From positions 1-52,899 of the forward strand of contig JAJXWV010000011.1 in the NCBI GenBank assembly GCA_021781455.1: DNA of 52,899 nucleotides, read 5' to 3'. Below the pieces are notes generated by a model that searched no databases, was not told where the DNA came from, and saw only the letters and a list, made by a program, of their open reading frames with translations. Source of the DNA: Acidobacteriota bacterium (GTDB lineage: Bacteria; Acidobacteriota; Thermoanaerobaculia; Gp7-AA8). This document shows positions 14,804 through 24,524 of this stretch, piece after piece. The first letter of the stretch is position 1; the number at the start of each line of letters is the position of its first letter. The translations under genes were made by a program, and so were the position numbers.

Positions 14804-16681
14804 CTACGCGCTGGCCAACGAACGCGTGGCCCACAGAATCAGGTACTTCGTGATCTCGATGTTCTTCCGTGACGGCGTGATGTCGATCTGTTCGACGGAG
14901 CGTGCCTTGGCCGTGAAGTTCTCGCGCTTGGCTTCGAGCTCGCGGTCCCACGCCTTCTGGATCTGGGCGATCTTCTCCAGATAGTCGAGGTCGCGCACCG
15001 ACTTCGTCGATTCCGCGAGCGTTGCCGGTCGGCCGCTGGTGATGTTGTAGAGGGCCTGACCCCAGGCCACGTTCACGTCCGAAGAGCGCTCGTCGTTGGA
15101 GACGTTCTCTTCCTTGGCGTCGATCTCGCGCTGGTCCTTCTCGGAGCGCTCCTTCACCTGGTCGATGCGGCGGCGGAAGGTGCTCTCCAGCCGCTCCTGC
15201 TCTTCGTCGATGCGGCGATTGGCCTCGTCGAGGCATCGCTGGATGAAGGCCTCGCGCGTTTCATCCGGCAGAGAGAAGAGGCCGAACTCCGGATTCTGGA
15301 AGATGCGCAGGCGCTCGGTTTCTTCGAGGAACTGCTTGAACGCCTCTTCCGACTGGGCCGCGATCTGCAGAAGGGCCTCCGGGCTGATGGAGATTTTGAG
15401 TTGGTGCTCGGGATCGGGCACGGCGCGCATCTCCAGCTTGTCGGGATCGATGTGCGTGGCCTTCTGCCACTGCACGGTGCCGTCGTCGGCCATGGGCACG
15501 ACGTATGAGCGCCCGATGGCGTGGCGCGTTCCACTCCTCGACTCAGTGTGCGTGACGATGGCTTCGGCGAGGACGTGCGGCCGGTAGTCGCCGCGTCCAC
15601 CCGAGACGTAGAGCTGTTCGATCAATTCGGCGCTTCGCCGGCGCGAAACGCGCGAGCGGAGCGGAAGCGTAGCCTGCTGGTCGTTTTCGCGCGTGACCGT
15701 CAGGCCGTGAGTGACCGGCGCAGCGTCGAGCACACGTCCGGGGACGGTGGCCAGGGCCTTCACGACGTCTTGGCGTTTCTCGGGCGGCAGGAGGAACACG
15801 ATGCAGCCGCCGCCCCCTGCGCCGCAAACTTTCCCGCCCCAGGCACCGGCGCTGCTGGCAGCGTCGATGGCGGCGTCGATTTCCGGGGTGGAGATGCCGT
15901 CGATCAGTGCCTTGCGGTTCTTCCACTCCGCGGCCAGGGCGCGGCCGGCGGCCTCGAAGTCTGCCGTTTCCAGGGCGTGCTCCATATCGATGGACGTCGC
16001 GGCGATGCGCGAGAAGCCCTTCTGGATTTTCTTCTTCCCCTCGATCTGCCGCTTGTACATCTCCCAGTTGTTCGTCCCGGAAAAGTGAGCGACTCCGGTG
16101 TAGTGCAGCAGCATGTGGGCGGCGAGCTCGTGAATGGGAAGGGCGATGGGATGCCGCACCGGCACGCCCGGCTCGAGGTGAATGGCAGAAAGGCCGCCGT
16201 AGACGGGGGGGTAATAGTCCTGGATCCCGGCGGGAACGCCGAGGAGCCGCGATTCGAGGTCACGGACGAGGAACAGGAGGTCGTCGCCTTCGATCGGCGT
16301 TCCGGAGATCTCGGAGAGCGCGCGCACCAGCGTGACGGTGAGTGCCGAGGAGCCGCCCAGACCCGATCCGCGAGGGGCGTCGGTCCTGGTGGTGATGTTC
16401 AGGCCGGTCAGGTGGAAATGCTCGAGAGCACGAAAGACGAGGGCCGCTTTTGGATCGGCGCCGAGGTCGTGCAGCGATTCATAGCGCTGGCGGTACTGCT
16501 GGTCGGTGAGGTGCACCTCGATTGCGCCGTCGCCGGTCTCGGCAACCTCGGATTCAGCGTAGTAGGAGATGGCGACGTTGACCGTGCGCGACCCGGGATG
16601 GAAGAGGTAGATCGGCCAGAGGTCGAGAGTTCCGCCTGCGAGATCGGCGCGCACCGGCGCGCGGACAGTGACTTTATTCAT
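14804..16681 (-). CDS. GHMP-family kinase fused to an unknown coiled-coil domain
   Basis: 625 residues. Residues 1-~333 are a GHMP small-molecule kinase (galacto-, homoserine, mevalonate, phosphomevalonate type): substrate-side motif 1 APVRADLAGGTLD at 8-20, ATP loop PRGSGLGGSSA at 103-113, and motif 3 KVCGAGGGGC at 284-293. The APxRxxLxGGxxD start resembles sugar (heptose/fucose-type) kinases, but the substrate is not determined. Residues ~334-625 have no family I recognise; ~430-580 are very rich in Glu, Arg and Lys and probably coiled coil. The usual GHMP length is ~330, so this is a fusion or a read-through of two former genes. ATG 16681 begins exactly at the GHMP fold; it overlaps no gene and lies 32 nt after the M23 stop. 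Confidence 0.8.
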   Translation of the reverse strand: MNKVTVRAPVRADLAGGTLDLWPIYLFHPGSRTVNVAISYYAESEVAETGDGAIEVHLTDQQYRQRYESLHDLGADPKAALVFRALEHFHLTGLNITTRTDAPRGSGLGGSSALTVTLVRALSEISGTPIEGDDLLFLVRDLESRLLGVPAGIQDYYPPVYGGLSAIHLEPGVPVRHPIALPIHELAAHMLLHYTGVAHFSGTNNWEMYKRQIEGKKKIQKGFSRIAATSIDMEHALETADFEAAGRALAAEWKNRKALIDGISTPEIDAAIDAASSAGAWGGKVCGAGGGGCIVFLLPPEKRQDVVKALATVPGRVLDAAPVTHGLTVTRENDQQATLPLRSRVSRRRSAELIEQLYVSGGRGDYRPHVLAEAIVTHTESRSGTRHAIGRSYVVPMADDGTVQWQKATHIDPDKLEMRAVPDPEHQLKISISPEALLQIAAQSEEAFKQFLEETERLRIFQNPEFGLFSLPDETREAFIQRCLDEANRRIDEEQERLESTFRRRIDQVKERSEKDQREIDAKEENVSNDERSSDVNVAWGQALYNITSGRPATLAESTKSVRDLDYLEKIAQIQKAWDRELEAKRENFTAKARSVEQIDITPSRKNIEITKYLILWATRSLASA

Positions 16682-16712
16682 GATGGGAGACCCAGAGCCT
16701 GCCGCAGCAGCG

Positions 16713-18032
16713 CTAGAAAAGTGCCCGTCGTTTGGCTGCGATTTGGGCGACGGCAGTGTTCTGTGTGGCCAGCCGCGGCAGGAGCCGATCGACGTTCGCC
16801 CGGAACTGCGCAAGCGCCGCGCCGCGCAGCGGGTCGGGCGTGATCGATTTCAGCTTCAGCGGGTCGAGCCACGTGCCGTCGTCCGAGACGCGATAGTCGA
16901 GATGCGGTCCCGTCGCCAGACCGGTCATGCCCACGTAGCCGATGACGTCGCCCTGCGTGACGCGCTTGCCCCGGTGGATGCCCTTGGCAAAACGCGACAG
17001 GTGAAGGTATGAAGTCTCGATTCTCGACGTGTGGCGGATGCGGACGAAGTTGCCCTCGCCGCGGTTGTAGGCTGCATCCATGACGACGCCGTCCGCAGTG
17101 GTCATCACCGGCGTGCCCACCGGCGCGCCGTAATCGACTCCGTGATGCGGGCGGAAGTAGTGGAGCAGTGGGTGGTAGCGGCTCTTCGAAAATCGCGAGG
17201 TGATGCGGCTGAACTGCAGCGGCGCCCGGAGGAACTGCTTGCGCAGGGGCGTGCCGGTGCGCGAGTAGTAGCCGGCCCGGCCGCCGGCGGATTCGCTGCG
17301 AAATGCTTCGTAGGTGTCGCCGTCGTGCTGGAAACGGGCTGCCGTGATGGGCCCGTAGCCGACGAGGTCACTTCCCGAGAATCGTTTCTTGACGACGACG
17401 CTGAACGAGTCCCCTTGCTGCAGGGCAAAGAAATCGACGTCCCACTGGAAGACGTCCACCAGTTGCTGAACGAGCTGCGGGCTCTCGCCGGCGCCGGTGA
17501 GCGCTTCCCAGAGAGAGGAGTTGATCGTGGCCGAGACCGTCGTCTCGATTTCCCGCTGCTGCGCTTCGTGGAGGGTCACATCGAAGGTTTCGCCGTTGCG
17601 CAGCGCATCGACTTCGCCCCAGCCGGTGAGCTTGAGCTCAACGCTGTCGACGGTCCCGGCAGCGTCCATGTGAAAGCGGACGAGGTTGCCGGGGCGGAGG
17701 CGGCGGAGATCGATTGAATGGCCGATCTCGTTGTTCAGTTTTGCGCTTTCCGAGGGAGAAAGGCTGCCCGACTGCAACACTTCGTTGAGGGTATCGCCGT
17801 CCTCGATCGTGATGATGACCGAGTGTTCCGGAAGCTGCGCGGGAGTGGGGGCGAGGTCGGTGTAACGGATCGGCGGAGCTACGGCGCTGGCATCGACGGT
17901 ACGGGCTGGCGTCTGGAAGCTGACGGTCGCAAGCAGGAAGGGGAGCGCGACCGGGATCGCCACCGCGACATACGGTCGCGGCCGTCTCAACACTGCACCC
18001 AGACGCTCGCTTAACTTACGGAGGCTGATCAT
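16713..18032 (-). CDS. M23-family peptidoglycan endopeptidase (LytM domain)
   Basis: 440 residues. A membrane anchor or uncleaved signal (20-38) is followed by ~230 residues with a LysM-like or opacity-associated (OapA/MepM-like) part: HSVIITIEDGDTLNEVLQSGSLSPSE and LRPGNLVRF. The LytM peptidase starts at about 285, with the zinc ligands H296 and D300 in HHGVD and the catalytic-side SYLHLS. The usual C-terminal HxH reads H377-L-D379, so the third ligand is Asp instead of His. It would cut peptide cross-links in the periplasm. ATG 18032 is chosen because it gives a short basic N-region before the anchor; no clear ribosome site is visible. The GHMP-kinase gene follows in the same direction. Confidence 0.85.
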   Translation of the reverse strand: MISLRKLSERLGAVLRRPRPYVAVAIPVALPFLLATVSFQTPARTVDASAVAPPIRYTDLAPTPAQLPEHSVIITIEDGDTLNEVLQSGSLSPSESAKLNNEIGHSIDLRRLRPGNLVRFHMDAAGTVDSVELKLTGWGEVDALRNGETFDVTLHEAQQREIETTVSATINSSLWEALTGAGESPQLVQQLVDVFQWDVDFFALQQGDSFSVVVKKRFSGSDLVGYGPITAARFQHDGDTYEAFRSESAGGRAGYYSRTGTPLRKQFLRAPLQFSRITSRFSKSRYHPLLHYFRPHHGVDYGAPVGTPVMTTADGVVMDAAYNRGEGNFVRIRHTSRIETSYLHLSRFAKGIHRGKRVTQGDVIGYVGMTGLATGPHLDYRVSDDGTWLDPLKLKSITPDPLRGAALAQFRANVDRLLPRLATQNTAVAQIAAKRRALF

Positions 18033-18204
18033 CTTAATCAAGTTCGACCGGGACCTTGCGGAGCGAGAACCGGACCGATGGTAGCACACGAGGCCGCTGT
18101 ATTTGCGCTTGCGCTTTGACCGATTCTGCAGTGCTGCTTGAGGAGTTTTCGAGCCGGAATCGGTCGGGTGGATCTGTGCAAGCGCGGCCGCGCAGCACCT
18201 TCGA

Positions 18205-19041
18205 TCAGTTGCTGCCAGGGTCAAATGACAGGATCGTCACCTGGGTCTGCTGCGCTTTCGTCGGCTCGCCGCTGGTCTTCTTGTAGTTCAACGGCACGCT
18301 GAAGACGGAGGGATCAGGCTTCACCTGCTTGATCGACGTGATGACCAGCTCGCGGATCATCGTCCGGACTTCGCTGAGCTTGAGCTGCGAGTTAGGCAGG
18401 GCGCCCTCGAGGTTCCGGAGCGTGGTCTTGGTGACCTCCTTGAGAGGCAAACCCTTGATCTTGGTCGTTTCCAGGGCGATGAGCTGATCGATCTCCGGGT
18501 TCCCTGTGTGGACGCCGCTATTGGAGAGGAAGGTCTCGGAAACATCTCCGAGCGCGACCGTGGTCCACTTGTCGACCTCGGTGCGGACGGATTGGGATAA
18601 CGCCTTGGAGCGGATCGTGACCGTCATGTCGTAGCTGATGGTCATGTGGTAGTGGTCGGTGCTGATGCCGGCGATCACGGGATGATCGTCGAGCTTGACC
18701 ACATCAGACTTGAGGTTCGCGACTTTGATGTTGCTGGTGCCGATGGCCGCCGCCACCGCCGCCGCATTGACCTCTGTGTAGCTTTTCATCAGTGGGTCGA
18801 CGTAGGTGAGCGTTCGCGACCCGTTGGTCGAGATGACGTAGGCGCCGACCGGATAGGAGTTGTTGCTGCTGATGAAGTCGACGCGCGAACGGTCGCCGTC
18901 GATGATGGCGCGTCCGGTGAGCTCATTTGACGGAATCGTCTCGATTTCCGACTGGCTCCTCTGCATGAAGTCGTACTGCACGCCGCCGAAGGCCGAAAAT
19001 GCCGCGAGCAGAACCGCGATCCCCACCCACACGTTCTTCAT
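18205..19041 (-). CDS. Exported protein of unknown function
   Basis: 278 residues with a signal peptide (MKNVWVGIAVLLAAFSAFGG). The mature part is beta-rich at first (GRAIIDGDRSRVDFISSNNSYPVGAYVISTNGSRTLTYVDPLMKSYTEV), a pattern like DUF4412-type periplasmic proteins that report a coloured or oxidised protein state, then helical. No catalytic motif is visible. It is divergent from lolA, with 66 nt between the starts, so the two promoters share that gap. Function unknown. Confidence 0.65.
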   Translation of the reverse strand: MKNVWVGIAVLLAAFSAFGGVQYDFMQRSQSEIETIPSNELTGRAIIDGDRSRVDFISSNNSYPVGAYVISTNGSRTLTYVDPLMKSYTEVNAAAVAAAIGTSNIKVANLKSDVVKLDDHPVIAGISTDHYHMTISYDMTVTIRSKALSQSVRTEVDKWTTVALGDVSETFLSNSGVHTGNPEIDQLIALETTKIKGLPLKEVTKTTLRNLEGALPNSQLKLSEVRTMIRELVITSIKQVKPDPSVFSVPLNYKKTSGEPTKAQQTQVTILSFDPGSN

Positions 19042-19107
19042 GTTTGACCTCGCTATTCCACTCAGTATAAAGAAATTTTAGCCTCTCGGCGCCACGTTCC
19101 GCAGCCC

Positions 19108-19785
19108 ATGTTCAGCCGATTCAGCCTGGCTACCGCGCTTTGCGCCTCCATGGCCATGCCTCTGTCCGCGGCGAAGGCCGCCGCTCCGACCTCCCTCGAC
19201 GAAGTGATCAAGAAGGTCCAGGAGCAGCAGCACAAGGTCACGACCCTGCAGGCGGACTTCCGCCAGGAGAAGGAATTAGCGCTCCTGTCGAAGCCCGAAG
19301 TCTCAACGGGCAAGTTCGTTTACGGGAAGCCGAACAACGTCCTCTGGTCGTACGACGCGCCGAAACGTGTGCAGATGCTCATCACGAACGGGACGCTGAC
19401 GACCTACTACCCCGAGCTCAACAAGGCCGAGCGCGTCGACGTGAAGCGGTTCGAGGACCGCATCTTCAAGTACATGGGCGCCAGCGGTGCCATCGACGAG
19501 CTGGGGCGGTACTTCGATTTCACGTTCACGAACAAACCGAGCGAGCCGACCTACCTCCTCGACCTCAAGCCCAAGACGGGTGCGGTTGCCAAGCGCGTAC
19601 AGCGGATCAAGATCTGGATCGACAAGACCTCGTACCTGACTACGAAGATCGAGTACGTCGAAGGCGACGGCGACGTCACCCGCTACGAGTTCAGGAACAT
19701 CCGGGTCAACGCGCCGGTGGCCCAGAACCTGTTCGTCCTCAGTCTGCCGTCCAACGTTCACGTCGAGCAGATGAAGATCCAGTGA
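19108..19785 (+). CDS. lolA: Outer-membrane lipoprotein carrier protein LolA
   Basis: 225 residues, normal for the family, with a signal peptide (1-~24). Family features are LQADFRQEKELALLSKPEVSTGKFVYGKPNNVLWSYDAPK (the LolA N-terminal beta sheet), then KIWIDKTSYLTTKIEYVEGDGDVTRYEFRNIRVN and a C-terminal FVLSLPSNVHVEQM. LolA shuttles lipoproteins through the periplasm to the outer membrane, which supports a diderm envelope. No lolB or lolCDE is nearby. The gene is followed by a P2-type double stem before tgt. Confidence 0.9.
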   Translation: MFSRFSLATALCASMAMPLSAAKAAAPTSLDEVIKKVQEQQHKVTTLQADFRQEKELALLSKPEVSTGKFVYGKPNNVLWSYDAPKRVQMLITNGTLTTYYPELNKAERVDVKRFEDRIFKYMGASGAIDELGRYFDFTFTNKPSEPTYLLDLKPKTGAVAKRVQRIKIWIDKTSYLTTKIEYVEGDGDVTRYEFRNIRVNAPVAQNLFVLSLPSNVHVEQMKIQ

Positions 19786-19793
19786 CCGCGCGT

Positions 19794-21160
<1,367 letters not shown>

Positions 21161-21168
21161 ATTCAACT

Positions 21169-21483
21169 ATGACGACTCTTGCGCTGCTCCAAGGCGCCGG
21201 CAACAGTGCCGCCGCACTCTTCGTTCAGATCCTGCCGATTCTGGCCATCGGCCTGGTTTTCTATTTTCTGGTCATCGCGCCGGCCAACAAGCAGCGGCGC
21301 AAGACCCAGGAAATGTTGAGCTCGATCAAAAAGGGCGACCGCGTCGTGACCAGCGGCGGGATTTACGGCACGGTCCAGGGTGTTGAGGCGGACGTTGTCT
21401 ACCTCAAGATTGCCGACAACGTAAAAGTCAAGCTCGCGCGGAGCGCGATCACCGGAATCGTCAGTGGCGAGACCGCGGAATGA
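21169..21483 (+). CDS. yajC: Sec translocase accessory subunit YajC
   Basis: 104 residues, normal for YajC. One transmembrane segment (ALFVQILPILAIGLVFYFLVI, ~14-34) is followed by the family block APANKQRRKTQEMLSSIKKGDRVVTSGGIYGTVQGV. It associates with SecD-SecF at the inner membrane. The start is ATG 21169; the frame stays open upstream only through the repeat element. It precedes secD by 24 nt in the usual yajC-secD-secF order. Confidence 0.95.
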   Translation: MTTLALLQGAGNSAAALFVQILPILAIGLVFYFLVIAPANKQRRKTQEMLSSIKKGDRVVTSGGIYGTVQGVEADVVYLKIADNVKVKLARSAITGIVSGETAE

Positions 21484-21507
21484 TCCGTTCGCGTTCGGAG
21501 GAATCAC

Positions 21508-23076
21508 TTGAACACTAATCTGCTATGGAAAGTGGCGCTCATCCTCGCCGTGCTGGTGATCTTCACGGTCGCCATCATTCCGACGAAGAACAACCCGGAG
21601 CCGATCCGGCGCGGCCTCGACCTCAAGGGCGGGACGCACCTGGTCATGCGGGTCAACGTGGGTGACGCCGTGCGCCTGGAAACCGATCAGGCCATGGAGC
21701 AGCTCAAGACGCAGGCGACGAAGAACACCCTGCCGCCGCCGACCACCCGCAGGCTCAACGACGCCACTTTCGTGGCCACCCCGCCGTCGGGCGTGTCGCC
21801 GAGCGTCTACGACCGAATCGTGGCGGACTTCAAGAACGAGTTCGAGGTCAACAACACGCCGGACGGCGCCATCCAGTTCAAGATCAAGGCCGCCTCGGTC
21901 AGCTCGATCGAGCGGGACACGATCTCCCGAGCCGTGGAGACGATCCGCAACCGCGTGGACGCTCTTGGCGTGACCGAGCCGATCATCGCTCCCGAGAGCG
22001 GCAACCGCATCGTCATCGACCTGCCGAGCATCGACGACCCGGCGCGCGTGAAGGACATCATCAAGACCACCGCCCAGCTTCAGTTCAGGCTGGTGGAAGG
22101 TTCACCGGCCTCGGATGCGCAGGCCGCTCTGGCCACCGTGCCGCCGAACATGAAGAACGATGTGGACATCATGCCGGGCACCCGTGAGAACGACCTCGGC
22201 CAGGCCATCGGCACCGACTACTACGCCGTGCGCAAGGTGGTTCCGGTGACCGGAACGGACCTGAAGAACGCACGCGTGCAGAAAGGGCGTCTCGGCGAGC
22301 CGGTCATCGGATTCTCGATGACGGCCGACGGCGCGCGGAAATTCGGCGACCTGACGGGCGCCAACGTCGGACGCCAGCTGGCCATCGTGCTCGACAACAA
22401 GATCCAGTCGGCGCCGCGCATCAACTCGCGCATCGACGACCAGGGCGTCATCGAAGGACGCTTCACCCAGCAGCAGGCGGCGGATCTCGCGCTCGTCCTC
22501 CGCAGCGGATCGCTGCCCGCTTCGCTGACGACCATGGAAGAGCGTACCGTCGGGCCGTCGCTCGGCCGGGACTCGATTCATCAGGGCGTGCTGGCCTCGC
22601 TCATCGGCTTCATCGCCCTGATCTCGGCGGTGCTCTTCTACTACAAGGGCGCGGGCATCAACGCCGTGCTGGCGCTGCTGCTCAACCTGATCATCATCCT
22701 GGGCATGATGGCCTTCTTCAAGGCCACCCTGACGCTGCCCGGTATCGCCGGCATCATCCTGACCCTGGGCATGGCCATCGACTCGAACGTGCTCGTCTTC
22801 GAGCGCATCCGCGAGGAGCTGCGCGAAGGCAAGACCGTGCGGGCTTCGATCGAGCAGGGCTTCTCGCGTGCCTTCGGAACGATCATCGACACGCACATGA
22901 CCACGATCATCTCGGCGCTGTTCCTCTTCCAGTTCGGAACGGGGCCGATCAAGGGATTCGCGGTGACGCTGCTCATCGGCCTGCTGGCGTCGGTGTTCAC
23001 GGCCTTCTTCGTGTCGCGCGTGATCTTCGACATCCACTACAAGGCGGCCGACCGGCCGACGGAAATCAGCATCTGA
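21508..23076 (+). CDS. secD: Protein translocase subunit SecD
   Basis: 522 residues. SecD with SecF uses the proton gradient to pull exported proteins into the periplasm. It has TM1 at 5-22, the family motif GLDLKGGTHLVM, a periplasmic region with RNRVDALGVTEPIIAPESGNRIVIDLPSIDDPARV, LGRDSIHQGVLAS, and five more membrane segments with the MAIDSNVLVFERIREEL motif. The start codon is TTG (21508): GGAGG 8 nt upstream fixes it. secF follows 17 nt later. Confidence 0.95.
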   Translation: MNTNLLWKVALILAVLVIFTVAIIPTKNNPEPIRRGLDLKGGTHLVMRVNVGDAVRLETDQAMEQLKTQATKNTLPPPTTRRLNDATFVATPPSGVSPSVYDRIVADFKNEFEVNNTPDGAIQFKIKAASVSSIERDTISRAVETIRNRVDALGVTEPIIAPESGNRIVIDLPSIDDPARVKDIIKTTAQLQFRLVEGSPASDAQAALATVPPNMKNDVDIMPGTRENDLGQAIGTDYYAVRKVVPVTGTDLKNARVQKGRLGEPVIGFSMTADGARKFGDLTGANVGRQLAIVLDNKIQSAPRINSRIDDQGVIEGRFTQQQAADLALVLRSGSLPASLTTMEERTVGPSLGRDSIHQGVLASLIGFIALISAVLFYYKGAGINAVLALLLNLIIILGMMAFFKATLTLPGIAGIILTLGMAIDSNVLVFERIREELREGKTVRASIEQGFSRAFGTIIDTHMTTIISALFLFQFGTGPIKGFAVTLLIGLLASVFTAFFVSRVIFDIHYKAADRPTEISI

Positions 23077-23093
23077 AGTGACGAGGATAAATC

Positions 23094-24311
23094 ATGCAGC
23101 TATTTGTTAACGCTAATTACAACTTCGTCAAGTGGCGTTTCCACTGGATCGCTTTCTCCATCCTCTGGGTGCTGATCGGCCTCGGTTTCTACCTGAAGAA
23201 CGGCATCAACTGGGGCATCGACTTCGCCGGTGGCGCGAACATCACCCTCAAGTTCCGCGACAAGGTTCCCCTGGATCGCCTGCGCGCGGACCTGGCCGAC
23301 GCCTCAATCCAGCAGTACGGCAAACCAGTCGATCGGGCCGTGCTCATCCGCCTCCCGATGCAGAAGAAGGAAGGCGACTACGCCGGTCTCACCGTGGCCA
23401 AGCTCAACCGGGACTTGAACCCGGAAAGCGCCACGGGAAAGGTGGACCTGAATTTCCACGGCCGCGATCCGATCGCCGACGTGATCTTCACGGCCGATCC
23501 CGATCGCAAGGGGACCAACGACGCCGCCAAACAGTATTACCTGGGCGTCGCCGAGAACATCATCAGCAAGCGCTCCGACCTCGGCATCTTCACCAGCCTG
23601 GATCAGGCCGTCAGCGCGCCGGGAGTCACGCCCGGAATCGCCAGCGTGCTGCGCCAGAAGACCTTCGTCGGCCAGTTCAACGTCCTCAACCAGGAAACTG
23701 TCGGCCCGCAGGTCGGCAAGGAGCTGCAGGGGAAGGCCATCTGGGCCGTGATCCTCTCGACTCTGGCCATGGGCGTCTACCTCTGGTTGCGCTTCGACGT
23801 CCTCTTCGGCGCAGCGGCGGTGGTCTGCATCATCCACGACGTCTCCGTGTCGATCGCCTTCCTGGGCATGATCAACGGCGAGATGTCGCTGAACATCGTC
23901 GCCGCACTGTTGCTGATCGTCGGCTTCTCCATCAACGACACGGTGGTCATGTATGACCGCGTCCGCGAGAACAAGCGCAAGATCAAGACGCGTATGACCC
24001 TCGAAGAGCAGCTCAACAAGGCCATGAACCAGACCCTGTCGCGGACGATCCTGACCTCCGGCTCGGTCTTCATCGTCCTCGTGGCCCTGCTGCTGTTCGG
24101 AGGCAAGGTCATCCACGAGTTCGCCTGGATCCTGCTGATCGGCGTCCTCGCCGGAACGTACTCGACGGTCACCATCGTCCCCGCCGTGGCCATCGCCTGG
24201 AACAACTTCACAGGGCGCAAGCGCGACATCGCCGGCCCGGCCTCCCGTCCGCGAGCCGAGGAGCCGGTGCGCGCCGAAGCAACCACGCCGCGGAAACGCA
24301 AGGCTGTCTAA
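23094..24311 (+). CDS. secF: Protein translocase subunit SecF
   Basis: 405 residues, longer than the ~310-320 of E. coli SecF because of a larger periplasmic loop (~50-190). Motifs are NGINWGIDFAGGANITLKF near the start, NQETVGPQVGKELQGKAIWA, VGFSINDTVVMYDRVRENK in TM4, and SRTILTSGSVFIVLVALLLFGG. Six membrane segments are expected. The start ATG 23094 follows GAGGATAAATC. A basic tail ends the protein. A strong terminator lies 24 nt after the stop. Confidence 0.95.
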   Translation: MQLFVNANYNFVKWRFHWIAFSILWVLIGLGFYLKNGINWGIDFAGGANITLKFRDKVPLDRLRADLADASIQQYGKPVDRAVLIRLPMQKKEGDYAGLTVAKLNRDLNPESATGKVDLNFHGRDPIADVIFTADPDRKGTNDAAKQYYLGVAENIISKRSDLGIFTSLDQAVSAPGVTPGIASVLRQKTFVGQFNVLNQETVGPQVGKELQGKAIWAVILSTLAMGVYLWLRFDVLFGAAAVVCIIHDVSVSIAFLGMINGEMSLNIVAALLLIVGFSINDTVVMYDRVRENKRKIKTRMTLEEQLNKAMNQTLSRTILTSGSVFIVLVALLLFGGKVIHEFAWILLIGVLAGTYSTVTIVPAVAIAWNNFTGRKRDIAGPASRPRAEEPVRAEATTPRKRKAV

Positions 24312-24335
24312 CAGAGCTCTCCTTCGAGATCCCGG

Positions 24336-24365
24336 CGGCGAGCAGCAATGCTCGCCGCTTTTTTT
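24336..24365 (+). terminator. Rho-independent terminator of the tgt-yajC-secDF operon
   Basis: A perfect 10-bp stem, GCGGCGAGCA (24336-24345) with TGCTCGCCGC (24350-24359), has loop GCAA and is followed by six T. This is the clearest intrinsic terminator in the window. From here to the next start at 24525 I see no other feature. Confidence 0.92.
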
Positions 24366-24524
24366 GCGACTGCAGACGGAGCGCCCGCACTCGTCGCCGT
24401 TCGACGTGACGTGCGGCACCGCCGATTGGTGCGCTGTGGCGGTCTGATCGCCCCCTCACGCGGGGCGCTCGTTTCGCGCCATCCGCTTCAGCTGAAAGCC
24501 ACATCCGCGTCCCAGGAGGACCCA

